A stretch of 64,000 nucleotides of DNA. Origin: Gari tellinella (Eukaryota; Mollusca; Bivalvia; Cardiida; Psammobiidae). Below, in pieces: positions 10,566-21,343 of this stretch (the first letter of the stretch is position 1; each line of letters starts with the position of its first letter). Under the pieces are notes generated by a model that worked only from the letters and a program-made list of their open reading frames with translations, was not told where the DNA came from and did not search any database. Made by a program: the position numbers and the translations under genes. The DNA lies in the NCBI GenBank assembly GCA_922989275.2, contig OV277868.1:21510291-21574290 (forward strand). The letters run 5' to 3'.

Positions 10566-10738
10566 ACTTTAGTGTATATTTCGTCGATTTCGTTTGTTTG
10601 TTTCTTGTTTTTGTTTGTATAAAAATTATTTCGTACAAAGCAAACTTTATAATAACAGAGCCTATAAATTTAAACTACTGTTTATCTATACAACATTGCA
10701 TTAACTCTTATTATACAACAAATTAAATTCCCTACTGC

Positions 10739-10988
10739 TACAGTGGAGAATTTGTTATTCTTTCCCGTTTAAACGCAAACGTACGCAAACGCAAAACACT
10801 AAAACGTAGAAAAGTACAATTTTTTGACAATTCTGATAATTCATCTTTATCTTGGTGGCAAACAGTTTGGAGCCTGATCAGACGCCGGGTTACCTGGCAT
10901 CTGATCTGGCTCCAAACTGTTTGCAGTGAAAATAATAGTTTTAGCGTAAACGCGTTTATTGGGAAAGAATAACGTTTTCTCCACTGTA
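10739..10988 (-). mobile_element. MITE family A, complete
   Basis: TACAGTGGAGAA to TTCTCCACTGTA, core with one mismatch (GGGTTACCTGGC). Confidence 0.9.
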
Positions 10989-11151
10989 AGTGGCTAACGA
11001 GACGTTGACGTGAACCCATGTACACTGTGAGCTGACAGGGTACGTAGAGATTCAGGTTCGTCAGCCTTGCACTGCAGAAAAAAGATGGACGACTGCTTGA
11101 CAGGATTGTGCGCCTCCAATCGTGAAACTCCTTTAATTAAGTCTTTCTCGG

Positions 11152-11550
11152 CTAAAACCAATCGGGTCTTGGATCTTTGAACAGTGTCCTGTTTGTTTTC
11201 CTTTCTGTAACAGACAATTTGGCATCTGGCGAGAGTTTATGAAAGTCACTTATATCTAAGTCTAAATAATTGTCGTTACCATTGCTGTCACTGTTACCGC
11301 CTGTACTTATACGTGAACGTTTCTTCCTGTTGACTCGTGACCACTCATGGTTCGTTTCATGTTGCGTGACGTGTGGGCCGCCATTATCGGTACCGTCCGT
11401 GTGTATATCAGATTCATTATCAGTGTCAATCACAGTTTCTGTTTCAAACAAGTTAAATACCTGGGTTTCACCAGAAGCTTCGTCACTTTTGCTAGCGCTT
11501 GTGCTACGACGGGAGTTATGCCCTACATCCATTTCTTCATTAGCAAGCAT
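11152..11550 (-). CDS. 132-codon ORF of unknown function
   Basis: Open from ATG to a stop on the minus strand, between two A elements, and not itself a MITE translation. Polar protein: Ser/Thr/Asp-rich first half, a basic patch (VNRKKRSRIS), then an acidic-hydrophobic block ending NRTLFKDPRPDWF. No domain recognised. The basic patch after a Trp and the region around FHKLSPDAKLS resemble ORF1 products of non-LTR retrotransposons, but this is only an impression. The plus strand is also open for 95-106 codons here, so composition alone may explain it. Confidence 0.3.
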   Translation of the reverse strand: MLANEEMDVGHNSRRSTSASKSDEASGETQVFNLFETETVIDTDNESDIHTDGTDNGGPHVTQHETNHEWSRVNRKKRSRISTGGNSDSNGNDNYLDLDISDFHKLSPDAKLSVTERKTNRTLFKDPRPDWF

Positions 11551-11618
11551 AGTTTAAATTTAGTCGGAGAGCACACATTTCCACGTCCTCACATCTCAAA
11601 ACCGGAACCGGAACCCAT

Positions 11619-11852
11619 TATAGAGAAAACATTATTCTTCCATTCAAACGCAAACACATTGCAATGAAATATAGAAAATGACAATTTTTCGGCAATTCTG
11701 ACTACCAGTTTTAATCTGAGTGGCAAACAATTTGGAACCTGATCAGACGCCGGGTCACCCGGCGTCTGATCTGGCTCCAAACTGTTTGCAATGAAAATAA
11801 TAGTTTAAACGTAAACACGGTTATTTGGAAAGAATAAGTTTTCTCTAGTGTA
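11619..11852 (-). mobile_element. MITE family A, diverged ends
   Basis: Ends eroded (TATAGAGAAAAC, TTCTCTAGTGTA) but the core GACGCCGGGTCACCCGGCGT is intact. Confidence 0.8.
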
Positions 11853-11935
11853 CTCGCTCCTAGAGCGTGTTCAGTTGCCACCGTTTGCGGCTTAGGTTAT
11901 CAGTTTGTGCCCCGTGTGCAGCGTGCAGAGTATTG

Positions 11936-12166
11936 TAGAGAAAAGGTTTTCTTTCCCAATAAACGGGTTTATGCTAAAACTATTATTTTCATTGCAAACA
12001 GCTAAGAGCCAGATCAGACGCGGGGTAACCCTGCGTCTGATCAGGCTTCACACTGTTTGCACTCAGATTAAAACTTGTAGTCATAATTGTTAAAAACTTG
12101 TCATTGTCTATATTTCATTGCAATGCGTTTGCGTTTAAACGAAAGAATAACGTTTTCTCCACTGTA
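11936..12166 (+). mobile_element. MITE family A, slightly diverged
   Basis: Left end TAGAGAAAAGG, right end TTCTCCACTGTA; core reads GACGCGGGGTAACCCTGCGT. Confidence 0.8.
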
Positions 12167-12616
12167 TTTCAGACCGGTAGCCAACTAATTGATGGCCAAC
12201 GACGGCCATTGGTTTATTTGCTGAACTCATGGGTGCTTTTCTGATGGCAATATTTACTTCCATGACATCGTTTGCTTTAAATTTGTCGTCTGCTTTTATT
12301 TCCCAACATCTTTTAGATCTTACTAAATATCGACATGTGGCACCGTGATTTTAATCATTGGTAACGCGGCATCTGATTAGGGTCAAGCTGTTTCCAATAA
12401 CCGTTGTATTCGGAGTAAGGTCGTGAAAGGGTTAAAATGGAAAACAAGCTATGAGGGAAAAGTGTATATATGATATATTCTACTTAAGGTGGTTCGACAG
12501 CGGGCGGCCCGCATCTCGAGTTCCGGAAATGCTGATGACTTTCACCTGATCTTTGCGGCACGTGCTTATAGTAGAAAATTTAAATAAAGAAAAGTTTGAT
12601 CTGCTTCAGTGTCTTC

Positions 12617-12690
12617 TCTGTTAGCGCAGTTGATACGGTGATTGACTTGCAATCCAAAGGTTCTAGGTTCGAATCCCACTCGCTTCAAAA
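12617..12690 (+). repeat. tRNA-like unit (SINE head)
   Basis: Contains TAGCGCAGTTGATACGG (A-box-like) and GGTTCGAATCCC (B-box). About 73 bp, but the anticodon stem pairs poorly, so a SINE head or tRNA relic is more likely than a working tRNA. A run of T follows. Confidence 0.55.
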
Positions 12691-12839
12691 CTTTTTTTTT
12701 AACAAATTGTCCGATTTTAGTGACTAGTCAATTCCTAACGCAGTGATCAAAGGACATGCTATGTTTAGTCTAGTAACAATGAATAATATTAGATGCAAGT
12801 ATAGTCAAGTGACAGCTAAATTTGTGAGGATTTATAGCC

Positions 12840-12990
12840 TATATAACAGATGGCAGCTTAGCACAGGACAAAAGTTATGCTAAAAGATAGATCCTAAAGG
12901 AGCTTTTATGCATTACTTTTGTTATGCATTAAGCAGTCACTTGCCTTTAAAGATTTACAGGCTACCGTATTCAATGGTCCCTTATTACAG
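12840..12990. repeat. Hairpin with GCATTACTTTTG core (type M)
   Basis: Palindrome running through ATAGATCCTAAAGGAGCTTTTATG with arms around GACAAAAGTTATGC / GCATTACTTTTGTTATGC. Same design as the B and E cores. A related hairpin is at 60055-60180. Confidence 0.6.
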
Positions 12991-13729
12991 GTTTGACTTA
13001 TGGTATCATTTAGAGCTGACGGCATTTTAAAGTTGAACTCAATGGAGGTTACTCGTTTTGTGTTAACATTTTGTCAGAATTTCAGGAAATCATGTATAAA
13101 ATGTAAATTCTACTGTAGATTTTCATTAAATTTTTGTGACTAGTAGAATTAAGTTATATCTATCTAATAAGAGTAAAATTAGTGTATGTTAAACAGCTAG
13201 ATTTGTTGTAATTTGAGGTTTTCAGAATTTGACTTTTTTAAAATATTGATATTTCCAGAAAATATGTCATGAAATACTTTTGTTTGCCCAATATCATTTA
13301 GTCTATATACAGTTTACTTGAATGTACAGAAATTATAAATTAATTTTATCATTCTATAAAGAAAGTATTCCTGTTTATTAAAAAAGGAGCTTTTCTCGAC
13401 AAAAGGTCCCGTCAGAAAAAACCGGCACTGTAACTTTTTTTTTATTTTAACCATTTTTCACTCTCCATATGGTATATTTCAATTTAATCAAGGTTTCAAA
13501 GAATTCTGACACAGAATAAGCTGACCCGCGAACCACCTTAAGTAGGTTTGAAATTCTTTTGTTTATAGAGTTGCTCTTTCTTTGATCAATATGCGGAATG
13601 TGAAACAATTATAAATCTATTTTGAAATATGGATAGTATGAAAATTTAAACTTTTTCAAATGTCTGTTGATGAACTGTTTTACCAGTCTGCTGTAACCCT
13701 TTCACTGCTATATATTACGCGGGATTTTT

Positions 13730-13889
13730 ACCCCTTCAACCTTTCATAGTCGTCTGCTTCAATGGTGTTGTCTGCAATGTCGTTTCAATGATAAAAAATG
13801 CAGTATGGTTAAAGAAATTTCAAAACGAGTGTCAAACAGTTTGGATCCTGATCAGAGGCCGCGTAACGCAAATTTGAGAAATAAAAGCA
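13730..13889 (+). repeat. MITE family C, truncated
   Basis: ACCCCTTCAACC end, GTCGTCTGCTTCAATGG, then CAAACAGTTTGGATCCTGAT and half a palindrome, cut off by an A fragment at 13890. Confidence 0.65.
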
Positions 13890-13955
13890 CACAGTGGAGA
13901 AAACGTTATTCTTTCCCAATAAACGCGTTTACGCTAAAACTATTATTCTCCTGTT
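13890..13955 (+). repeat. A-element fragment (left end only)
   Basis: CAGTGGAGAAAACGTTATTC to CTATTATTCTCC, then unrelated sequence. Confidence 0.7.
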
Positions 13956-13999
13956 TCAATAACCAGTGTGTATTAGTACTCTGAGATGTTTACTCCGTC

Positions 14000-14440
14000 A
14001 TCGCCATATTGTCGTCTGGTTCACTATTGTTGTCAGCAATTTCGTTTCAAAGTTAAACTTAAGTCAGTATAACAGGTTATTTCAAAGCAAGGGCAAACAG
14101 TTTTGGGGCCCGTTTCATAAAACTTCGTACGACAAAAACGATCGTAAGTCACACCTTTCAAATACATTTAATTTCTGATTTCTCAATCTTATCCTGTCTT
14201 GTGACATCTCTTTGGAATTTTTTTTCAAGATGATTCCAAAGAGATGTCACAAGGCAGGATTTGATAGAGAAATAAATAATAATTAAGATTTTATAATCTG
14301 ACTTACGACAACATTTGTCGTACGAAGTTTTATGAAATGGGCTCCTGATCCTTATCAGACAATGCGTTGCGCTACGTCTGATCTGGATAAAAAAAATTGC
14401 AAATGCGCTTTATGATGTCTTTGTGAGTAAAATAGTTAAT
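14000..14440 (+). mobile_element. MITE family C interrupted by an H element
   Basis: C-type flanks (TTGTCGTCTGGTTCAC, GGGCAAACAGTTTTGG on the left; TGATCCTTATCAGACAATGC and GCAAATGCGCTTTATGATG on the right) surround the H element at 14105-14345, which landed in the palindromic core. Confidence 0.7.
14105..14345. mobile_element. Inverted-repeat element H
   Basis: GGGGCCCGTTTCATAAAACT at the left and its inverse ending GAAATGGGCTCC at the right, with an inner palindrome around CTTGTGACATCTCTTTGGAA. 241 bp. Confidence 0.85.
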
Positions 14441-14455
14441 GGATTCCAGCTGAAT

Positions 14456-14705
14456 TACAGTGGAGAATCTGTCATTCTTTCCCAATAAACGCGTTTACAC
14501 TAAAACTATTATTTGCCGTGCAAACAGTTTGGAGTCAGATCAGACGCCGGGTAACCCGGCGTCTGATCAGGCTCCAAACTGTTTGCCACCAAGATAAACA
14601 AGAATTTTTAGAATTGTCCAAAAGTTGTTCTTTTCTACGTTTTAGCGCTTTGCGTTTACGTACGTTTGCGTTTAAACGGGAAAGAATAACAGATTCTCCA
14701 CTGTA
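14456..14705 (+). mobile_element. MITE family A, complete
   Basis: TACAGTGGAGAA to TTCTCCACTGTA, intact core. A partial core (GGCGTCTGATCAGGCT) follows at 14711. Confidence 0.9.
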
Positions 14706-15238
14706 CTTGGCGGCGTCTGATCAGGCTAGAAACTGTTTTTCACTTAAATTGAAAGGAATCGTCAATGGGTTTTGAATATTTACATTTTTATAAAGTGTAA
14801 TTCGTTGTGTCTAGATTAGCCTCGTTTCAAACAAACATAATAATAAGTTAGTCTCAGACGAAAGCGATAACAATACAATTATCATAAAACACTCAGTGGA
14901 ATATTTATGATATTTTAAGAGTAACTTAAATCAAACGTATGCAAATATATCAAACTATATAAATGTATTGCACTGATAGGAGAACTAAGGAACACATTTC
15001 TATTATTCATTTCAATAGAATGCTTTTAAAACAGAAAGCTTTTGCACTCGATGAATTTGGTAAATGTTTCTGTATGCGTTCATCCATGCATATACATGTC
15101 AGTATGATATAATTGTGGGCATAAGCCTTCAGCCGACAATAAAACCAACCCTTATGAAACAGTGTTGTTGCTGTTGTTTTTCTGCTAAGTTTAGCGTGCA
15201 GAGTAAACTTTTTCGGATGCGTCTTCCCAGTGTCACCA

Positions 15239-15469
15239 GGGGCCCGTTTTACTAAACTACTTTTGAGTAAGTCAAAATCGTTAAACTCTTATTTTTCGAT
15301 CATAAACGTTTGCAAACAGCAAATAGCCAGTTCAGAGGACGCGCTAAAAGCGCGTCCTCTGATCTGGCCATTTGCTTTTTGTAGCAAGTGATAACAAAAA
15401 AAAAATTTAAAATTTAAAATTTTGACTTACGCAAATAATTTGCGTAAGTTGTTTAGTAAAACGGGCCCC
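15239..15469. mobile_element. Inverted-repeat element F
   Basis: GGGGCCCGTTTTACTAAACT and inverse, inner palindrome GAGGACGCGCTAAAAGCGCG. Flanks are themselves inverted (CAGTGTCAC / GTGACACTG). Confidence 0.85.
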
Positions 15470-15599
15470 TGAATTGTGACACTGGTCAGCATCAGTCCTA
15501 TATCCACATGGACGTTCTATGAAGAAAAAAACCATCCAAACATTCGTTTTTATATACAGCAACCCTGTGATAGACGGCTACTCGACGATAAGGCATGGG

Positions 15600-15710
15600 T
15601 ATCTACAAAGACACGTTATTGCTTAATGCAGGCCAAAAGTAATGCAGAAAGTGAGCTTTCTGCATTACTTTTGCATTGCATTAAGCCTTTTCTCTACTGT
15701 TCTCTGCTAC
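15600..15710. repeat. Hairpin with AAAAGTAATGCAGAAAG core
   Basis: Arms AATGCAGGCCAAAAGTAATG and the inverse centred on GTGAGCTTTCTGC near 15653; same design as the type M and E cores. Confidence 0.6.
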
Positions 15711-15789
15711 TAAGTCCGTCGCGTCTTCGTGTTTTAAAAAGGCGGTTTAGAAAATGTTTACTGTAATCAATTTACCAATGAAGTTGGTC

Positions 15790-16205
15790 CCTTCACTGCC
15801 TGACTAGACAACATTTACATTTGCAAACAGTGTGGATCCAGATCACCGCAACATCTGATCAGAATCCAAACTGTTTGACACTCGTACAAATAGTTTTAAC
15901 TCTTTCACTGTCAATCGCACCAAAAGTTTGAAAACAGTTTGGATCCTGGGTCCCGTTTCATAAACCTTCGTACGACAAATGTTGTCGTAAGTCAGATTAT
16001 AAAAGTATCAATTATTATTTATTTCTCCATCTAATCCTGTATTGTGAGATCTTTTTGGAATCGTCTTGAAAAGACGATTCCAAAGAGATGTCACAAGACC
16101 GGATTAGATATAGAAATCAGAAATTAAATGTATTTTAAAGTTTTGACTTACGATCGATTTTTTCGTACGAAGTTTTATGAAGCGGGCCCCTGATCATGAA
16201 AGAGT
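15790..16205 (+). mobile_element. Two C-family pieces, the second interrupted by an H element
   Basis: 15790-15915 is a decayed C copy (GCAAACAGTGTGGATCC, AATCCAAACTGTTTGACAC). From 15915, CTTTCACTGTC then AAACAGTTTGGATCCTG is broken by H (15948-16190), with TGATCATGAAAGAGTAAAG after it. Confidence 0.65.
15948..16190. mobile_element. Inverted-repeat element H, second copy
   Basis: GGGTCCCGTTTCATAAACCT at the left, TTTTATGAAGCGGGCCCC at the right, inner palindrome around GACGATTCCAAAGAGATG. Inserted in a C core within a few bp of the place used at 14105. Confidence 0.85.
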
Positions 16206-16261
16206 AAAGCAATTTACATGTTTTAAGTCATTGTAAACAACAATTCACAGTACTACAGCTA

Positions 16262-16375
16262 TGCATAAAAAGTATGATTTTTGCATGGAAATTGTCTGAT
16301 TAGGCGTTATCACCGAAAAGTGGCCAGGAAATGTCTTTAAAGACATTTCCTGACCTATTTGCGGTGGTTACACCA
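16262..16375. repeat. Palindrome, centre TGTCTTTAAAGACA
   Basis: Nested inverted pairs: GGAAATGTCTTTAAAGACAT TTCC at the centre, wider arms GTTATCACCG / GCGGTGGTTAC. Confidence 0.6.
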
Positions 16376-16959
16376 AACCAGCTATATAAGCATGCAGTCC
16401 TGTGCAATTTGTGCTGTAACTGTTATCTTGTCTAGGGATAAACTCATTCAAGCGTCCCATGTGAGGCCCATACCTTGAATGTGTTAGTTTGGTTAGTAAA
16501 ACACATTGAGAAAAACCTTGAGTGTGAGTATGAAAGGGCCTCTCTAGACAATTTGAGATTAGTGACATTGGCTAAGCACACTTCACTCCTGCCTTACCTG
16601 TTTTTCACGCCTAGTGAGAACAATGGGGGAATCCTTCAATGGACTGAGGAAATGTCTTTAAGCACATAAATAGTTTAGTATTAATTGGAAATATTAAAAA
16701 AAGTATGTCACAATGCATTTCAATGCATATAACAATTTATATAATTATTGAAATAATATAAAAAGAACACGTCTGGTGTTTTTATATACGCAGTTTTGCT
16801 GTTAAAAGAAAAAAGTTAAAGTAAAATGTGGATGGATTGATAAGGAAAAAAGGATGTTAGTGCCTTTAAAAAAGAATTTATTTCAACTTCAATTAATAAT
16901 AAACATTTTTGAACAAACGGCTCATCGGTGTAAATATGCAGAAAAAGCAACATCTAAGG

Positions 16960-17500
16960 GGGTTTAGGGGTGAACCCCAATCAATTTTACATAGATTCAT
17001 GTTAGTATTGTGCCACTATCAAACACGGGAAAAGACCTCAGAACGCATCAAGTGACTATCTAGGAATAAAAATTTCCCGAGGCCGCATAACCCCGGACCC
17101 CCTAGTAAGAAAGCGTTCACTTATTAATTGGTCTAGTCCCGCCGTTGGCACGCATGTACATTTGTACATGTAGCTGTCTTTATGCAAAACACATGCTACT
17201 GCGTACACCCTGTCCTCATACTTGCGACAATTAAAAAAGTAAAAAATGCAATAAAATAGGAATAGGATGGTGTTAGAGTCTAACTTAGAGATTAATGGAA
17301 AACAACCTGCCAACAATTACATTATATTAACCTGAAAACAGACAATTTACTGTTACTTTCAGCCGACTTTTTACATAGATTTATGGCAGAATTTTACCTG
17401 TCTTCGACGCACAAAACGTCCCTAGAACAAGCCAAATGCCATCTAGGAATCAACCCCCACTCCTCCTAGTAAGAGTGCGTTCCATAAATTGGTATAGTTA
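16960..17500 (+). repeat. Two direct imperfect repeats
   Basis: 16984-17125 and 17374-17490 share TTTTACATAGATT, ATCTAGGAATAAA / CATCTAGGAATCAA, CCTAGTAAGAAAGCGTTC / CCTAGTAAGAGTGCGTTC, and AATTGGTCTAGT / AATTGGTATAGT. Unclassified repeat family. Confidence 0.6.
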
Positions 17501-19020
17501 CTAAAGGGACTTCCTACGGGCCTTTAGTGTGCTCCATCAACTTGTCCCGAAAAGAAAGTTACGTCCAAATAATTTCAAGTAGCGAGTCTGTTAATGAAAA
17601 AATACGGTATCAGACCCTATGATATACTAATTGACGTGGGTTGTTGTTTGTTTGTTTTCAAGAAAAATATGCAGATATATTCTTTTGCAAAAAAATTAAA
17701 ATTGTCTGGTTTTTGAAGCTTTAATAAATCGACTTTTGGAGTTGTAATCCCTTGGAAATCCAATTCCAAAAACTGCAATTACTATGAGCAGCATTGTTTG
17801 CACTGTATGTATATTTATTTATGCTTTTCGGTGGATTATTGGGAAATAGCAGCGGATTATCACTTGATAATTTCACTGTTTCAAACAGTGGGTGTATCGT
17901 CGCGCGTGCTTCTTTTGTGATTGTTTTCCGTAGGGCTCCCCAAGAATCGTAGTCAATGGTGTTTTATCGTTTCTTTCCGACAGCCCGACTTGTCTCGAAC
18001 CACTAAAAGAAATAGCACGAATCCAAGATAGGAAGTTACGACAAAATTCAGATGACGTCAACTCAGTAAATCAGTGTCGTCATTGTACGGCAAACTGTCA
18101 CGTAAATGTGTGCGCTATAAAAAAAAAATAGGCTATACACGGGGTATATAATTTACTTTCGCTTTCAAAAAGTGGCTTAAAAGCATGAATAAATAGAATA
18201 ACTGTATTCTTCAGTGTATCATCGAATTAAATCCATTTCGTGAACACCATCTGTAATAACGTGTGATATTCACTCAATGGACTAAAGTTTTGATCTTACT
18301 CTGAAAAACCCCAATTAAATCCTCTACACGTATATAATGTTTCGGGTTACCCAGTATGCCATGTATTACGCCCAACAATAAGCATACAGAAGCTGTGCAA
18401 CAGGAAAATTTATCTTTCCGGTACATTCTTGAGGACGCACTGTTCAGAAAATCAATTCTTAAACCGACAAAATTGCAGATATATTTCTTAGTAATGTTTC
18501 GCTAAGGATAAATGTCGTTCTATAGCTTATACTAATGCAATTATTTTTATTTCAATTGTTAACTACTTTAATATTGTTATTGCTAGCCAGTATGGAATGT
18601 ATGTGGAGTTCTGTATCTAAAGTGTGGGGACAGTTCCAGTGACAATTATACTAGCTATTAGTCATTTTAGCTGCTATGGTGGTTCAAATTGATTATGTTA
18701 TGAGTGCAGAGACACAATATAATGCCATTAGATATAATGATTTTCTTACTGGAACCTATGTGTGATTGATATTGAGTAAATCTATTGCCCGTTTTGGACA
18801 CTCCTATTCAGTAGGTTTTTTTGTATTTGTCGTTTCACTTAGAGCATAAGATTAGGCAATCAATTAATTATATTTGGCTGAATGAAATGAAAGAAAATAT
18901 ACATGTAATACTGCTTTCCTGTTTAACCTATCTATGACCATATGGTTGATTAGTCTATTTCTGATAAAGCGTATGTTCACTTTATTATTAAGAGACATTC
19001 TGTATGCCTAAGTGCAAGTT
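17500..19020. other. Non-repetitive stretch, no gene recognised
   Basis: AT-rich apart from 17890-18060, where a 62-codon minus ORF and GATGACGTCA (18051-18060) occur. No splice sites or domains to support a gene; could be regulatory. Confidence 0.4.
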
Positions 19021-19024
19021 ATGG

Positions 19025-19230
19025 AACTCTCAATGACGCCATAAAGCGCATGTGCAAACATATTTGATCCTGATCAGACGTCGCGTAACGCGGCGTCTGA
19101 TCAGGATCAAAACCGTTTGCTACTTGTTTTGAAATTATGTCAGTTATATTACCTTATATCTAACTTTGAAACGATATTGCAGACGAAAATATTGAAGCAG
19201 ACGACAATATGGCTGTGAAGCGGTAAACAC
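19025..19230 (-). mobile_element. MITE family C, near complete
   Basis: TCTCAATGACGCCATAAAGC, core GATCAGACGTCGCGTAACGC, then GAAGCAGACGACAATATGG; reverse orientation. Confidence 0.75.
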
Positions 19231-19363
19231 CTTACGATAAATTTGATCATGAACGGTTAAACAAATTAAACGAGACTAAACCAATCCGCTTTGCAATAAA
19301 CTTATGACGCAAAGGGCAGTGCTTTTGAACTGATGACGATGTAATTTCAAATTAATTCTGTTT

Positions 19364-19575
19364 TAACCCTAATCCTGCTGTGATATCATCTACTTTGAAA
19401 TTGTCGTCTGCAAAATTCATTTAATTTTGATTTATACGTTTTCCGGGTAAAGAAAGCTTAAGACGACTGTTTAACAGTTTAAATTCAGATCAGACGCCGC
19501 GTGACGCGGCGTCTGATCTGGATTCAAACTGTTTGCAAAACATGGTAAAGTTGCAATCAGCATGAAAAGGGTTAA
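19364..19575 (+). mobile_element. MITE family C
   Basis: TAACCCTAATCC, TTGTCGTCTGCAAAATTC, perfect core GACGCCGCGTGACGCGGCGT, end GAAAAGGGTTAA. Confidence 0.75.
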
Positions 19576-19676
19576 GGTTTTTGATCAGCACCTAAAAATG
19601 AATAGTTATTGACTGATAAAAACCTATCAGACATTACGGTATAAAATCATAAGGAATTTATAACTTTAACTGCATT

Positions 19677-19898
19677 TTAACCCTTTACCCAATATCCTAT
19701 TTCTAGTTGTAAAGATTGGTGACTGCTTGAAGCATTCTGATTTACTCTCAGCCTTCTTTCAGCTTCCATAATATTATGCTAGAATAAAGAAACTATATCT
19801 TATGATACATATTCATGACTTTAGAAATTGGAACTTTTTCCTTCAGCGGAAGAATAAATTGAATGCGCTAAAACGTTTTTTATAGGAGAAAGAGGTAA
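19677..19898 (-). mobile_element. MITE family B, core partly deleted
   Basis: TTAACCCTTTACCCAATATC start and AGAAAGAGGTAA end. The central hairpin is reduced to one arm (GCTTGAAGCATTCTG). Confidence 0.75.
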
Positions 19899-19899
19899 C

Positions 19900-20580
19900 T
19901 CCCCTTGTATGCCTGGTGCGGACACGATTAGGAAGGTTTGCGGAATGAAAAATGGCATTCCTGCACAGCTTCCGTGTCAGGTACGAACTAATGTCCGAGT
20001 TTCTGCAATTCTGTGAACCTCTGCCATTGGGCTCTGCGTATTGTCCGCAGACATACCTGAGACAGTCCTAGGAATTAAACAGGAATGACACAGAAAGACC
20101 ACCGAACATGTCGATCGTAGTAGGACAAAAACAGTCACGTGATTAATTGTCCGCGACAGTTCCTCAAACTCACTTATACAGAACCGCACCGGCTCCGCAC
20201 TTTCCTGACGAGTTCGGGGTACCTTCCGCTTGTCTTCCGCATGTCTTCCTATCGGCCTGCGAAATTCTCTGTGTCGCGGAAACGTTCAGGATCGGTTTTG
20301 GAAGAGCCGGAATGCTTCAGGAAAGGCCGGATGTCCTGACGATGTCATCACGACAATGCAGACTGGTATCAGTAAGTTCATTTCCGCGTCCAAATTTTGC
20401 TCTCGACCAAAATTTCGACGCGGACAATTTCACCCATCCGGAAGGTGCGGAATCATTGGGAAGGGTCTAGGAATGATAAGGACAATAAAAAGATTGTTTT
20501 ACGAACATGCGGAAGGGTTGCGAATCTACTAAATTTGTATTCCGCGTCTTGTCCGCGCCCTAGTGGACGCCTGGTCTTAA
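19900..20580. other. GC-richer block with repeated TCCGC/GCGGA, unassigned
   Basis: Distinctly richer in G+C and CpG than the flanks, open in several frames at once (20139-20532 in three plus frames). Many TTCCGC/GCGGAA words on both strands. No domain or splice-supported exon recognised. It could be a repeat, a CpG-rich regulatory region or a gene relic. Confidence 0.4.
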
Positions 20581-20740
20581 ATGGTGTTTTAACCTATTCT
20601 TGCACTGAAAAGTCTTAGAGCATCGTTACATACTCTTTGGTATAAAACATCCATAAATGAACTTCCAATGTTGATGCTGAATACAGATGGCACATTTAAA
20701 GCAAGTTAAAACTTTTACTGCCAAATATGTCGTGAGCTTT

Positions 20741-20943
20741 AGCCCTTCACCGTTTCATTGTCGTCTGCTTCAATTTTGTTGTCTGCAAGGTCGTTTAGAA
20801 AATAAGGCAGTATGACTGAAGAAATTGCAAAATGAGTGTCAAACAGTTTGGATCCGGATTAGACGCCGCGTTATGCAGCGTCTGATCAGGATCCAAACTG
20901 TTTGCAAATGCGTCTTTAAGCTACATTAAGAGTGAAAGGGTTA
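20741..20943 (+). mobile_element. MITE family C, complete
   Basis: AGCCCTTCACCG start and AGTGAAAGGGTTAA end, CATTGTCGTCTGCTTC, core GACGCCGCGTTATGCAGCGT with one mismatch. TTAA at the right border only. Confidence 0.8.
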
Positions 20944-21182
20944 ACAATAATATATTGGAATACATGTATCACAGCATACTCTTTCGTAAAAGAACCATAA
21001 AGGAATTTTAATTTAGCTGTTAATACAGATGACATATTAACGCAATATAATATTAAAGCAAAAAAAACCTTTGGGGACTTTCTGTTTTATTTTTTCTTGC
21101 TTCAGACCCCCAACGGGCTTACATTTATTTGGATTTTTGTTTTCGTCACATGTGGCTCTGGATGAAAGAGTTAAATTAAGAA

Positions 21183-21343
21183 ATAATCTATGTTCTACCG
21201 TTGTGAAACGGTATTTTACAACGGTTGGGAGTTGTGGTGCGCAGGAATTGACCACAAAGGCCGAAGGCCTGAGTGGTCAATTCATGTGCACCACAACGAC
21301 CGACCGTTGTAAAATACCGTTTCACAACGGAAGAACATAGATT
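21183..21343. repeat. Long palindrome, arms about 70 bp
   Basis: ATCTATGTTCTACCGTTGTG at the left has its inverse CACAACGGAAGAACATAGAT at the right; inside, GGTATTTTACAACGGT pairs with ACCGTTGTAAAATACC, and the loop has AAGGCCGAAGGCC. Flanks do not match any other family here. Confidence 0.9.

Larger units (their letters stand above)
12488..13537. mobile_element. 1.05 kb element L with TTAA target duplication
   Basis: GGTGGTTCG at the left and CGAACCACC at the right, each flanked by TTAA (12484-12487 and 13538-13541). Inside are a tRNA-like unit (12617-12690) and a hairpin (12840-12990). No transposase ORF. A partial reversed right end recurs at 59463-59592. Confidence 0.7.

Noticed and set aside
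10989..11085. Missing 5' CUB exon of gene 2 after a good acceptor (TTTTTTCTGCAG, minus strand)
   Set aside because: None of the three frames shows CUB residues and no donor with compatible phase is evident.
12617..12690. Functional tRNA gene
   Set aside because: Box A and box B are present but the anticodon stem does not pair well, and the unit lies inside a mobile element. The same applies to 3150, 30448, 35829, 36245 and 58985.
17056..17316. 86-codon minus-strand frame with a hydrophobic stretch
   Set aside because: Overlaps a direct-repeat family (16984-17125), has no splice support, and the hydrophobic run comes from an AT-rich tract.
20139..20532. Overlapping plus-strand frames of 66-107 codons
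   Set aside because: Three frames are open together because of base composition. No domain, no splice sites and no agreement between frames.
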